DNA of 64,000 nt from Dipylidium caninum (Eukaryota > Platyhelminthes > Cestoda > Cyclophyllidea > Dipylidiidae), in contig QEYB01000654.1 of NCBI GenBank assembly GCA_017562135.1, positions 1 through 64,000 of the forward strand, written 5' to 3'. The notes under the pieces were generated by a model. The model did no database searches. It saw only the letters and a program-made list of their open reading frames with translations, and had not been told where the DNA came from. Made by a program: the position numbers and the translations under genes. This document shows positions 50,601-63,382 of the stretch, in pieces (position 1 is the first letter of the stretch; the number at the start of each line of letters is the position of its first letter).

Positions 50601-53600
50601 GTGTCGCGTCGAAGGACGGACTGGGTGACTTTCTGTGGATGGAAATGCGGTGCAGAGAGGGGCCGAGGGGCTGTGCAGGGCTGGAGGGGATAATTTCGGG
50701 GGAAAGCCCTTTCGTGGGCTGGTTAGGGGGCTGGAGAGGGGAAAAACATCTGCACGAAAGTCCCTAAATTCAGCCACGCCCGGATAATCGCATGATACGC
50801 GTAGGATAAAGGAAGGTTTTTTTAAAAGAAAAATAAAGAAAATAAAAAAAAGGTGAAAGCGACCAACTGGAAAGCGAAAAATTCCTGGGCGAAGCGGCGC
50901 CTCCAACGCGGGACACGTAGTTTTCTGTCGCGGTGGGGCCGATCGGGAGCGAAGTCGCCGCGGGAGGCCTTCGGGTGGGCGTCGCGCGGATACCTGAAGG
51001 AGTAGCGGTTGACGGGGATCGCCGTGTCACCGCCGCCGCGGTGGCCGCGACTCGCGGGTGGTGTTCGCACCTCGCCCACGTGCTCGCGGATGCGTCCGGT
51101 GGGCGGTTGCATGAATTTCGGGGCGGGGTAGAGGATCACATTGTCGGGATCGTGGATGCCGAAGTCACTCTCCTTGGCCGCCATCTCGACGAGCGACGAC
51201 GACTGATGGACGCGTTGATTGACTCTCTTCTTCTTCTTCTTCTCCTCGTTCGCCTTCTTCTCGCTCCTCTGCTAATTCCTCGTACCCGTCGTCGTCGCCG
51301 TCGTAGTTTTCTGACTCTGCCCTGCCTGTGAGCTCTGCTACTCGCCGCGTCGTTGGCTCACCCCGCCGCACGCGTGCAATGCAAATTTGCGCGCGCGTGC
51401 GTGCGTGCGTGTCTGCCTGCGCGCCTCAGTGTGTGCGTGCGTGTGTGCGTGAGTGTGTGCGTGTGCGTGCGCGTGCGCATTCGATAGGAGGGCATGTGAA
51501 CAGAACTCTCGCATGCACAGGCACAGGCGGAGGCTGCCAATCGATCGGGGGGCGTTCATGCTGCCACTCGTAATTTCGACGTTTGCCGACATGCCGACTT
51601 CACTTGCCTTCGACCCTGCGCGTCGAGGGGGACCGTGGGGCGGCGGCGGCGGAAGATCGGGCGGGCGGAGCGAGGAAAGAGTGAAAATTAAGCCCTTGTT
51701 AGACGAGGACTCAGTTTCCCAGGCAGGGGCCCCCCTCAGCCCCCTCTGACCTGCTCCCCCTCCTCTCCGCGAATCAACCGTCCACCGGGCAAATGTCCTG
51801 GCAGGCTGCCCGTCTCTCCGCAGAATGACGCCCGTCTAATGCCTCCGCCACCAGAGGACGACATTTCGGTCGGCCGCTGGAGCTGAGTGGAAGTGGCTGC
51901 AGGGTTTCGAGGCATTTGTCCCTCCCCCTTCCCCCTCCACCCCCCGCCCTGCTCCCAGATGCGCCCTCCCGGCCCACAGGAACCCGAAACACTGCCATTT
52001 TATTGGCTGTCGCGTGCTACAAATTCTTTTAATTCCGTCAAGTCGCCTAACTTTGCAGCCTCGACTTCTGCTCTTCGAGGTTGTGGAATATCAGCACTGC
52101 TCCGAACCATTCGAGAGCGCGGCACTCACCTGATGTTGTGGCCTCTGGACGCCTCGCTGTTGATGGGCACCTTCAGGGTCGAGCCATAATTGAGACCGCG
52201 TTTCCCGTTCTCGGAGATGAGGCTGCGGGTGCGTTGCAGCTCCCGCCTCGTCTCCATCAGCTCGTCCATCAGACGCTGCTCGCGCTCCGCGCCTCGACTG
52301 TCCACCTGCAGGGTGACCGGCGAGGCGCGCGCCCCGCTGCGGTTGTCCACTGACAGCAGGTCCACCTTCGACAGATTGGAGGTCAACTGCAAGCCAAAAG
52401 AGCAGTCGACCCGGAGGCGGAGGCGACCGGGGGAGGGGGAAGGGGGGGGGGCGTGAAAAGCGCGCGTCGAAGAGTTAAAAGACCTTAGGACCGCCGCGAT
52501 GACGCGAATTCCACCCAGTGGCCGAGCAGACGTGGGCTACTCGCCTCGAATCAACCAACTCCGCTCGCCCCGCCCCGCCCCGCCCCGCTCCGCCTAACTC
52601 GCTGGCTCCCGGCGCCTTCCGCCGCTTGTCTGGGCGACGAACAGGCGCCAGCCAAGGGCATCGCACTCGCTTCCAACGTCGAGGCGACTACGGCGGCCTC
52701 GGAGCTCTTCACGGCCTGTCACAGGACCGGAGGCGGACTTACGCGCAGTCCTGGCGCTATTTTCCGCTCATGTGGGTGCACACGAGGCCGTAAAGCCCTC
52801 GCCTGATGGGAGGGGGGGTGCAGGGGGCGGTGAGCCGAAGCTCCTTTCCAGGCTGTCGCCTCGACCGGAGACGGCGCGGGGCGGAGCGAGGGTGAATGGC
52901 GCGAGAACACAGGGCAGAGCGAACTGCTCCAGTCACCACTTTGCGTGGTGTTGACTGACTGGCTTGAGAAAGTTTCGCCACTGGCAACTGTGACGCACTT
53001 GGCACCGTCGCCTGTGCCATGCCATGACTTTACTCTGTCAAACTGTCATGTGACCTCGTCTGCCCAACGCAGTTTGCTCCCCGCCGCCGCTCTTCGAGGG
53101 ACATTTTTCCAGTGGAAATGTCGCCCTCGTCGAGGTGGTCTTGGGCCCCACGCCTCCGTCGCCCTTGCCCTCCACCCTCCCGCCACTCACTCCCCAAAAG
53201 GCGAGCGCGGAGGGGGGGGGGGGAGGAGGCGTTAGCAGGCGGGGGCCGGATGACGCAGAGCGCGCCTCACCGCAGTTGCGGCGTGATTGATGGGTTGAGG
53301 AGGTGGGTAGGAAGGCGCAGGCCTCACCCGCGACTTTAATTTCCCACAAAAAACGCCATTACCTCCACCTCGAGGGGGAGGACGGGGGAGGAGGCCACCC
53401 GAGGTGGAGTCGCTCGGGTCACATGCCACATTATCGATCGCTGCGGCGTGCGTCCCTTGGAGTTGAGTTGACGAGCTGTCGACCAACCGCAGTGGAGGAT
53501 GTTCGCCTCTCCGCCCCGTCCCCCGCCCCCCTTCCCGCCCTCGCCACGGCAAAGAAGAAGAAGAAGACCCAGAAGACGCAGAAGAAGAAGAAGAAGAAGA

Positions 53601-55501
53601 AAAGAAGAAAATGCCAGATCACACTGCAGCACCCCACGTCACGCCAAGCAGCGCGGCGGATGGAGAGTTGAGCGCACTGCTCACTGACGCTGCAGGCGCC
53701 TCGAGGCCTCGAGGGCAGCGCTCAGGCCACCCGATCGATTATTAGCAGTACACGCTGCCCCCCGCCACCCTCACCCCGCCACCCCCGCCACTCCCGCCCG
53801 GGACGGATGGTGGTGCCCGCAGGTGTCTCACGCCTCGGCGACCGGAGCTGGCCTGCGACTAAACGGCGTGGACTCGATGGTGGCTGATGGAAGAAGAAGA
53901 AGAAAAAGAAAAAGTTCTGGCGCCCGCATGGGGGTGGGGTGGGAGGGACGCAAAAGCGGGGGGGGGGGGAATCTGCCCACCGGTCTTTTGATGTACACGT
54001 CCACGGGCTCGTGACCGCGTTTCATGTGGCGCCTGGTGAGAGTGGTGGTGAACCGGCCGCCGTCGCCACGAACCGTGCCGAGGGAGGACCAGCGGGCCAG
54101 ACCCGCGCGGTTGTTGCGGCTCTCGCGGTGGCGCATCCGATTCAGGTCGTCCAGCAGTCCGTCAATCTCGGCGCTGACGTGCCCCCGCGACTCGGAGTAG
54201 GTCCGCGAGCGGCGACCCTCGAGGGTTTGGTAGTTGGCTGGTGGGAGAAGGCGAAAAAACGCCCGGTTAGCACAATCCGCGTTAGCATTAACCCGGGAAG
54301 GCGGTTTCCCCTCGAACCGCCCCGCCCCGCCCCGCCCCACCCCGCTCCCTCGCAGCGAAACCGAAAACCCAGCCGCAGTCGGCACGCAAAAAGCGCCGTC
54401 TTCTGTTCATCCCACACCGACAAGGACCCGCGCACGCATGAAAAGTGATACTCTTGCGGCCTAATCCGCAGTTTCGCCAGCCCCGAGCGATCGCCGCGAC
54501 TGACGACCCGCCCTGGAGGCCACTGCGGTCGCCGCTCCAACGATTCAATGCGTTTGGACGGCCGCGACGAGTTTTGGCCATCGTCCAACGACGCGGAAGG
54601 GCGTTGACAACTCGGAGGTGGTGAGGGAAGACCCGCTTCTCCGCTCCTCGCAAGGCGTGAGAGTCCAAAGTGGTCATCCGCTCCATCTTTGCCTGTCGAC
54701 CTCTTCACTCGTCAGTGCGTGAGAAAGGCGAAACAAAACAGGCCGTCGTCTGTGTGTTTCTGTGGACACAGCCGAATTCCCACCTTTCCGAATGATCTTC
54801 CCTCCACCCGGAGGAGATTTATTTGCCCGACAGCAGCGTGGGCAGCGATAAAATGCCTGTTTCGCTGGTGCAGTAATTAATGGTGTGGGCGTAGCGAAAG
54901 CGCCGGTAATCACCGTCTTCATCGACACAACTCCGTGCTCCCTCGCCCCTCCTTCCCACGCCCGGTCTCGCGGGGGCGTGGGAAGGAGGGGCGAGGGGGG
55001 GGCGATGGCGAGATTTCGGTGATAGCCTTGGTAGACCTGGAGACGGCAACCAGCGGGCTGCTCGAAGGAGATCTTTGGAAATCGACAGCAGGTCGAGTGA
55101 ATGAGTCATACCAAGGTGAATCTGGTGAGATATGATCGGCTCCACCAATAGCGCAAATCGATTATTCGTTATATTCTTTCCAACCAATCACATTGCAGCA
55201 CTCCACCTTCCGCCTTTGCCCCATTGGCTGATTACAATGACCTTTAAAGCACTCACTTTCCTCATTCATTGGATCCAAATGACCATAGAGGTGAAAAGTT
55301 AGCAGGATGGAAAAGACCTTTCTCACATACTAATTTGGACTGGGGCCAAATGCCAGGATTTCTGCCCTATTCGTGCTGATTATCCCAAAATGCCCTTTTT
55401 TGGCCACGATCGCTGCAATTGGGTGTCCTACGCGATATCAACCATGGCATAATGTGAAGGGGAATGCCAGTGGGCGACGAGGCGGAAATATCATGCACTT
55501 T

Positions 55502-55532
<31 letters not shown>

Positions 55533-58500
55533 CGGGAGGTCTTAAAACTCATCAGAGAACGGCCAAACGGTGTAGAGGTTGGGAGCCTTTGGCCAACTTG
55601 GTTGGGGCGAAAGGCACCGCCTTCCGCGCGCGTCCAAACCCCCGTCTTGGCCAATTCTAATGTGGTGTAGGAAAAGGAGTACTGTCCGAGGCTAGACCCC
55701 GGTTGATGGCCGATAGAATTGCGAAAAACGAAACAATAGACAGATTTTTTGAGATGACAGGGAAACGGAAAAATCCCACCTCGGGTGGGGAGGTGAACAG
55801 TGTTTGGATGCCACGAAGGGCCGCCTTCACTCCCGCCAGTTGGGAGGGGACTGGAGGAGGAGGCGGTGGCGGCGGTGGAAATACGCCCGCCCTTCGCCTC
55901 GTCGACCTCGTGGACAGACGTCGGCACCGGATGTTGCCACTCACCTCTGCGGGCTCTCCGTCGAGTGTACTTGCTTGGCATTACGCCAATAATGACCCCC
56001 GCGGTGACCTTATCGCGGTGGGGCCATGAAAGTGCGTCCTCGCAGCGATCGACACGTCGTAGGGCAAACCGCCTCGCGTCCTGCCTCCCTCCCGAGCCCA
56101 AAACCGCGTCCACGCCGCGGCGTCGTCGGGCCAGCGTGGCAGCAGCCACCACGAGGGTGTCGGAAGCGTTGATTTTGACCCTCCTCGGGGGGAAGCGGGG
56201 GGGCGGAGGGACGCGGCGACGGGTGAAGGCAAATGTCAGTCTCCTCGGGTCTTGGTGCGTTGAAAGGTTATGCCCGTTCGAGCAAGCGGAACCTCTCCTA
56301 TTCGGCCTCAGTCACTAAGGCGTGTGGACCCTGCAGCGTCACATATGTGTGACAGCCTGAGATTTTAACTCCGCCGTGGCGAAAAGCAGGCGAAACGAGG
56401 CCATGGCGACTATTTCCTTAACCAGTGGTTCATCCGTGTCTGAAGTTCCGCTCGGCGGGTGGCAACGCCTTGTTAGGTGAGCTGCAGCAGGCGCCAGACG
56501 GAGTTCGGAGATGGCGCAAGAGAGCGACAGCGTGTATCAACACGCCAGCGCAGCCTCGCCCTGCATTGTGCAACAGTCACGAGAGGGCAGCCGAAGACTT
56601 GCAGCCTTTCGAGGAATGGACTCGCTGGCCTGTTTCGCGATGGAACGTCGTCACGACGCCGCATCACCGCTCGTCGAGATTTGATTGGCTGGAACACGTC
56701 AGGAGCCGAGGAGCGGCGACTTCGCCCCCTCGAAACGTGGACGGCTGCTCCGCCTTCGAGGTCCTTCTGCCACGTCCAAGAATGACGTGGCAGCCGAGGA
56801 GTCCGCCTCGGCGGACGAGGGGACGTTGGACGAAAGGGCGAAAGCATCCGACGCCCGTCAGCAGGCATTATTCATCCCAACACACATGCGGTTATCCTGT
56901 CCTCTCCCCTTTTTCCCCCTCAGGCCCTCAAGTCCGCGGCTATTTTGGGCACATCGCGTGACCTTGAGGGGAAAAAGATGCGCGCGATGCCATTGGCTGA
57001 ATCGGCGTCCCGTGAGTGGGCGGATGTTTGGTGCCAGCAGCACCATCCGCCTGCAGTCGTTGGAATCGCAACCGCTGGGACTCCTTCTTTCTTCATGCCC
57101 AGGGCAAGTTTACAGTAATTAGGCACCCTTATAAAAGTGTTACACACACAAACACACGTCTAAGAGTGTCGCCTCCGCTTTCTTTGTCGAGGGCTCCACT
57201 AATTGGCGCCGCGGGGAGAGGAGGAATGCACACGTCTGGAAGCGGTAAGTGGCAGCAGTGCCGCGCTGCCAAAAACGCCATCAGATGCCGATGAGCACCT
57301 GCCACTTAGACAGGACTACACACATGTGACAGCCTGCGTCTGGGTGAGGGAAAAACACAGCTTTGCGCGATTGTGAGAGAGGAGGAGACGTCGAGAGGAA
57401 GCGAGTATCTCCGTCTGCTTTCGCCGGGCTCTGACGGGGCACATTCACCGTCCGCTGCCCGCCGCTCGGGGTGGGCGGATCCTCGGAGCGTGGCGAGGGC
57501 GGTCGACGCCGCGACGGGGCTCGGGACAGCCCCTGGGGCCTCGGAAGGCTCGCGGCGGGGCTGGACGGGGCTCGTCGGGTCGGGTCGAGTGGGTGGGAAA
57601 GAAACTTGCGCCTTACAAGTTGGCAGTCGCATTCCTGTGTGTATTTGGGTCAAAAATTCTTCCTAGGCGGGCCAACTTATATAAGAATTTTCTGCGCACC
57701 TCCTGACATTTCCGCCTGCCTGCCTGCCTGCCCACACATGCAAACACACACACACACACACACACAGTCGGAGAGGACGAGGGCGAGGGCGAGGAGGAGG
57801 GAAAGAGGGAACGGGAAGGGAAGAGGAGAAGCGGAGGCAGAGGCAGCGGTGGAGAGAAGGAGGAAAGTGGTAACATGATGAGGATGACGAGGTAATGGAA
57901 GAAGACACCAAACGGTCCGCTACCTCACCGCCACCTCCGCCTCCGCCGCCTTCCTCATCGTCGTCGTCGTCGGCCGCGATTGGCACAGAGAGGCAAAGAG
58001 ACGCAGAATCACTTTCCCCCCCCCCTCGTCTGCCTTCGTTCGGGCGGCGGAGGCGAGTTTCTCCGTCGCGCAAGTACCCCTCCAGTTTTCCCTGTTTTCG
58101 TCCCCTTCAAAGCAATCGCCTGTCTACCGACAGTCTCGACTGCAACACAAACCGGCGGGAGGCGGCGGCGGTGACCGTCCCCGTCGCCGCCTTCGCCACC
58201 CGCCCGCCCAAAAATTTGGCAACAGGAGGGAGAGGCGCAACTGGTTTGGGCAATTTTGGCCATGAAAGTGTAAGGAACAGGGGGACGCACCTTCAGACCG
58301 CGCCGAGGACTGCCCTCGTTGGGACTCGAGCCACGACCTCTTGACGAAACTGTCGCTGGATTTCTTCATGCCGTCCAACTTCGAGGAGTGCTTCACATCC
58401 AGCGGTCCGTGCAAATTTCCTCCGCTGTCGAGGTCTACAAAGGCAAGGCGATCGGTGCACTCAGAGTGGGGAGGTGGGGAAAGACGAAATTGTGCTTTCA

Positions 58501-58843
58501 AGCGCCACACGGTGGAGGTTGGAGGCTCACATGTGTCAATTTGGGAAAAGCCCCACTCAAGCGGTGGGGCATAGAATCGCCGCGAGGCGGTGTACGCAGA
58601 CTGCGTTTTAGTCCGTCTACTCTGCCTCTCCTTCGCTCTCGAGCGCTCCAAAATCCTCTGCAGATTGGCACAGAGCTTCTCAATCCGCGTCTCGATGTCC
58701 ACCTTCTCGGCTGACGTGGGGACCTCAGGGGGGGTGCCGGTCGTGGCGTGGTCAATCGCTTGAAATCGACAGATCGGCCCGATGGAATGTCGCCATGGAT
58801 GCTCCCTTAGTGAGCCCTCGGCGCCCTGCCGCACCTCGAACAT
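36778..58843 (-). CDS. tensin-like adaptor protein, SH2-PTB C-terminus
   Basis: Long focal-adhesion-type adaptor gene. Exons in transcript order: 58,843-58,621, 58,434-58,291, 54,237-53,981, 52,386-52,130, about 51,263-50,994, one unplaced exon, 47,290-46,832, 46,240-46,187, 46,082-46,057, 44,519-44,478, 43,625-43,575, 42,755-42,605, 42,062-42,036, 41,576-41,516, 38,890-38,802, 38,696-38,430, 38,276-38,019, 37,668-37,413, 37,336-37,292 and 36,919-36,778. Phases match at every junction except around the unplaced exon (50,994 to 47,290). The upstream part is disordered Ser/Arg/Glu-rich sequence with coiled-coil-like stretches (EKLCANLQRILER, LMDELMETRRELQR). The SH2-PTB order is diagnostic of tensins. 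I see no N-terminal phosphatase/C2 domain; either it lies beyond the window or this is a short form. The ATG at 58,843 is only a candidate start. Confidence 0.72.
39149..39186. promoter_or_regulatory. palindromic E-box, AP-1 and CCAAT site cluster
   Basis: GTCACGTGAC (39,149-39,158), TGAGTCA (39,161-39,167) and ATTGGTTGA (from 39,178) lie within 38 bp in the intron just 5' of the exons leading into the SH2 domain. This is typical of a promoter or enhancer, but function is not shown. Confidence 0.4.
39554..39697 (+). repeat. (AGG)48 microsatellite
   Basis: 144 bases of uninterrupted AGG, the longest perfect repeat in the window, inside an intron of the tensin-like gene. The transcript strand reads CCT. 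Poly-Glu, poly-Gly and poly-Ser frames here are repeat translations. Confidence 0.95.
44849..44871 (+). repeat. long G homopolymer
   Basis: About 20 consecutive G in a tensin intron. Other runs of ten or more G lie near 4,910, 32,677, 35,682, 46,108 and 53,213. Confidence 0.8.
46285..46315 (+). repeat. GGGGC pentanucleotide cluster
   Basis: GGCGC/GGGGC units 45-75 bases upstream (in transcript sense) of the 46,240 acceptor. Related clusters lie at about 46,786-46,812, 52,567-52,595 and 54,319-54,350. Confidence 0.75.
51393..51480 (+). repeat. imperfect GT/GC purine-pyrimidine alternation
   Basis: Nearly 90 bases of GCGTG/TGTGCG alternation, a sequence type able to adopt Z-DNA, in a tensin intron. 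Confidence 0.75.
54319..54350 (+). repeat. (CCCCG)n pentanucleotide array
   Basis: Four or more CCCCG units about 80 bases upstream (in transcript sense) of the exon that begins at 54,237. The transcript strand is GGGGC. Confidence 0.8.
54940..54997. repeat. perfect 24-bp inverted repeat with 10-base loop
   Basis: Left arm 54,940-54,963 begins CCCTCGCCCC and ends CCACGCCC; right arm 54,974-54,997 is its exact reverse complement; loop GGTCTCGCGG. Very GC-rich, so it would form a stable hairpin. It lies in the 4-kb tensin intron between 54,237 and 58,291. Confidence 0.95.
55145..55272. promoter_or_regulatory. cluster of four CCAAT boxes
   Basis: CCAAT at 55,145 and 55,184 on the plus strand, and ATTGG (CCAAT on the minus strand) at 55,223 and 55,268, within 128 bp of AT-richer DNA in a GC-rich intron. 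This could be an internal promoter of the tensin-like gene. Confidence 0.35.
55503..55533 (+). repeat. (GGCA)n tetranucleotide array
   Basis: Seven or eight perfect GGCA units in a tensin intron. Confidence 0.9.
57714..57766 (+). repeat. TGCC and CA microsatellites
   Basis: TGCC tetramers (57,714-57,732) followed closely by a CA dinucleotide run (57,743-57,766). Confidence 0.85.
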
Positions 58844-61800
58844 ACCTCACGAAATCTAACTGCTACGCCTGTGTGCATAGTGTGTGTTTATGACCGCACC
58901 CAACACGCACATACTTTCACCCGGCCAATCAGAATCGCCCGTCGACACGCATCTGATTGACCTGCTATCCAAACATTTCTTCCCACAATACTTGTCTACT
59001 GGCCGTCATTGCATTCTTCTGGCAGGTGACGTGGAATTTTTTCCATGTTGCTGCCATCTTTCCTCCTAATTTTTTCACTCATTTGCTCCCTGGACAAGAG
59101 TCAACAGCAGCACTAGTGGCCATCTGCTCAAACTCCTGCCGTAAATGGAAAGATTCAACTCGAAAATCGTTGCTATTAGCTCCCACACCGAAACGCAAGG
59201 TGAGGCTGGGGGTAAATGGGGGTGGGGAGGGGCGGGGAGAGAGAGATAAATAAGTTGATAGCGCGAGTAGACATGAGATTTCGTTGATGCCATGCTGGCA
59301 TGCGGGAGCCAATTCAGCCTACTTACTATCAAAAGTAGGGTATTTTTTTCGTTCGCGCCGCCAGCGCCAAATCGGGTGGCTCTTGTGGGGATCTAGGTTG
59401 GACACAGGGAAGACAGGGAAGAAGGCATTACCACCCGCCCCAAACCATTTTTATGTAAATGAAATATGGTTAGTAGAGTGGGGCACCCCACAAATCAACG
59501 AATCAAGGGTTTGGGGGAAAAAGATAGAAAGTTGGAAATGTGGACACGGGTGAATTGACATTCAGAACTGAAGCTAATAGGCATCAAGTCCTTAGTATGG
59601 AAAAACTTGAAAAATCCTGCTAGTCTAAATAACTCCGTGGCGATAGAACGTGGTGCCTTCGGCTTTTACTCTACTTCAGGTGAGCAGAAATGCTCCGGTC
59701 CCCGTTACTCTTACGCTACACTGTACAGTAGTTTTAACTGAAATTTCTGTTGCGCTGGGTGAAGAATCTGTACTTCAAAGTCATTATTCTGTCCAACTGC
59801 GTGTCATCCTGGGTGGGAATGCCCACGCACTGCGAAATGCCATAGATGTGATTTTTTTAAGAACGTGGAATTTAGCACATGATTGAGCGAAAGGCAGAAC
59901 CGGTGGGGCTTCTAATCCGATTTCAGGGAATAGGGCCGGCAGAGAGACTTCGCCTCATGTCCGGCAGCAAAGCATCTGTTTAACGAGCAGAAATTTGACT
60001 TCTTTTTTTAATTTTTCCCCATTTTGTACTACATCAAGTTCTTAGAATGGAGATCAAGTGAAAATGAAGTGTCTAAGCCGATATTTGCTGCGGTGGGAAC
60101 TTCGAAGCTTCAATGAAAATTCACATGTTATTGTTTACTCATTTTACAAGGAAAAGATTTTAATTAAAAGGCAGATTTACCCTTCCGTTAACCCCCTTCT
60201 TCTTCCCTAATTTTTGGTACCACCATACTACTCACGAATGGCCAATTGAGTAGGCGTTTTGTTTTACAATTTGCTAGCACTGATCGATAATGGGGAATGG
60301 GGCAATAATGGCCAAGTTAAAAGCTCCAACATCATCTTTCACGCTTCGTCTGCGAGGAAAGTCACCCATGTGGAGTGCTGCACTTTACAGGGTCACAGTG
60401 CATGTGGTGTATGGTTAAAAGTGCACACATGGGGCAGGCGTTGAAGCATTTGCCCCCAAGTTTTCCCCCTCGTCCTCGTCCCTCCCCCCCCCCCCCCACG
60501 GCCCCAAGCCCAACCTTAGCCCCAATGCCAGTGCCAATGCCACTGGCAGCACCGGGACCGAGCGACTGTGAAGTTCACTTTATCAACGCTAATGTCAATG
60601 CCAAAGACACGATGATTAGACTTATCTGATTTGACAAACGTGCTAGTTTTGAAGAAAAAAAATCGAAAGTACACTTTTCGTGTTGTCGATCATTTGAAGC
60701 CCCGAATTGTTGGCACACGAGGCCTGTGACAGGCAAATGTCACCGGGTAGCGGGCGCATTTCCCAAGCCCACTCGCCCTCCTGGGCGAATTCGTCGCCGA
60801 GCAGAGCTTGACTGGGCGAAAGTCAACCCTCCAAACCCCAAGGAATTTCTCCACCGCCATGACACTTTCCGCGACGGTAGCGAAAACGTCTGGCCGTGGA
60901 AAGGCTCCTTGTTTAATGAGAGACGATGCCTTTTGTATGGACTTCTGCCTCTCGTTGTCCAACTGGCCACTACAGGTTGGTCGGAGCAAAAGTGTCCGCC
61001 TTCGCTCGTCCAGCGGGCGGCTTCAACGCGTTCCAATCCGAGTCATGGCCGGTAAAAGACATCGTCTTTTGTCCGTCAAATGCTCAAACCTCCCAAATTA
61101 CGCGTTTACCACATCCGCATGGTCTGCGTGAGCTCTCGGGACCCGAAAAATGCCCGTTTCTTTAATTCGTGGGTCGCAAAGTGCCTGGAGGGTCGGCGAT
61201 CGCACGGACGCGGTAGTGTGGAAGGCGCCCGTCGGCGTCTGACACGAATTTGCGAGTAAAAGCCTTGAACCGCCGTGTCTGAAGCTGGTTTATGACTGCC
61301 CGCGGTGATGTGGCGTGGAGCGCATGATTCGTCGACAAAACCACGTCTCCACGGTGTCCGCGCCGGCCTCGAGGGCTGCCCGACGGCCGCGGCAGCCTCG
61401 ACGGGAGATGCTACAGCCCCGTGGCGGGGTAGCGTGGGTGTGGCGACGCTGGCAAGGTGCTCAGGCGTCCATGGAAGCGCCGGTGGACGCCAAACACACC
61501 TGCACCCACCTCTCAGGAGGCTCGCGTAGACCACGAGCCCCCTCCAACATCATCATTCAGCGTCCAGAGGCGCTCCAACGCACCCATCGCCCGTGATTTC
61601 GTCTGTACAGCAGTAAAAGGATTGGGGGAAGGGGGAAGGGGCGAGGAAAGGGGACGAAAAAATGCGTCCAGCCGACTAATCAGGGCAGCGTGCAGATGGC
61701 GATTTCAAGGGTTTCTCGAGGCAATGCGGTGAATGGCGCCTCATCTTTTCTCAAGGACGCAGTCGACAATGGAAAATAGGAGGAGACACACAAATTCCCT

Positions 61801-62976
61801 GCCATTTGCCTCCTTCACACCCCCACACACGTCCGCGTCCTGTCTCCACTGGCCACCGCGCCTCGAAGGTGTTTGAACCACTCGTCACAAATATGTGACG
61901 CCCTCGATGCGTGTGTGTGTGACGGTCCAAATTAAATTGCCTGACCGGCAAATGGACAGCCAGTGGTAGACGGTTGGCCGACCGGTCGTGACTGGGTAGA
62001 GGAGAGGCATATTCAAGGGAGAGGCGGCGCTGTCTCCGCCGTTCGCGGTCGGTGGTGCCTTAAAGCGGCCACCTAAAGCGCCACTTAACGCCGACCACCA
62101 AGAAGGGGACCCCAGACAGCCTCTCCCCGTGAATCGCGTCCGGGACCTTGGCGACGCAAGAGGGCTGTCGCACAGACTGGCTCGCTTATCGCCGGGAACG
62201 GTCCAGCCCTCCTTCCCCCCACCGGGACGGAGGGAAGGCGAGGAGGGAAACGAGGCAGGTGTGTGGAGAAGACGATAATCTTCCCCTCGCCCCTCGCCTC
62301 TCGGCCGCCGTCAAGTCCGCGGAGACAATGTCTTCCTCGCCCACGGCCAAGTTGGCGGCGTTGGCGATGAATAATGGGGAAAGTGGGGCAGCCAGTAGGC
62401 TGGCGACACGTCATCCGGCGGCGAGGGCGAAGGCTTGTCGACGCCATTAAGCGTGGCCTGAGGGAGGAGTTTCACCGCGCACACAAAAACCGCGAACGCG
62501 CAAAGTGCTAAATTTGGCCGCCTGGCGGCCGGTTAGTTCGCCATTCCACCGTCCTCGCCCGCTTTATCGCCTCGTCCAGCGACGTCAGCCCGCTTTTTCC
62601 GCGTCATCTCGTCCACGTGGCAGCGTGAGAAGAGCCAAAACATCCACACCTGAGGTCTGTCCGTCTCGGATGCCCCGCGACGGCGCCGGCCGAGGGGCCG
62701 CCTGGTCTCCACTAAACGCCGCGTGTCACGAAGGTGGAGGCAGAAAAAGGAGTTGACGGGGCATGAATCGCCTCCGAAGTGGCTCGGTCGGGCAGTCGGG
62801 GGTAGCGAAGGCGCCAAAGCTTCGGCATGAGGCGCGGCTCGCGGAGGAGGCGGACAAATCTGCCCGAGATCCACGGCGTCGCGGCCAGCCCGGTCCGACG
62901 GAGGCGAGCAGGGCTGGCGGCACCGAGAGTCGAGGGTCGGAGGCCGATACGCGCTGGCCTACTGCGGCAGCCAGCA

Positions 62977-62999
62977 CCGTTCCGTTCCGTTCCGTTCCG
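62977..62999 (+). repeat. (GTTCC)n pentanucleotide array
   Basis: Four GTTCC units followed by a C13 run. Confidence 0.85.
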
Positions 63000-63358
63000 C
63001 CCCCCCCCCCCCCTGAAACCGCCCTTCCGCCTCCAGGTGGCGACAAACGACGCTCGCCTTCAGCGGGACGGTCTTCCTGGTGTGCGATTTCTTCGTGGTA
63101 TCCGCAACGAGGATGGAAGCTCCGCGGCCCTATGTCGCACTCCCCCCCCCACCTCCTCCTAGTGTCGGTGGTTGCCCCCAAACTGCGACATCTCGCGTCC
63201 CCCGCCACCGCCACCGTCGACCGCGTTTCGCCGCCCCGCGGCCGCCGCCTCCGCCGGCTAGCCGGCCCCCGCCCCACCGCGCGTTTGTGACGTCCTCCAC
63301 CGTCTAATTTGGGCACGCAGCGTTGCCACTGTGTGACATCTGTGTTCTCCACGGGGCT

Positions 63359-63382
63359 GTGTGTGTGTGTGTGTGTGTGTGT
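63359..63382 (+). repeat. (GT)n microsatellite
   Basis: Perfect GT dinucleotide run. Confidence 0.9.

Noticed and set aside
54940..54997. Hairpin as a transcription terminator
   Set aside because: No T run follows, and the setting is a eukaryotic intron.
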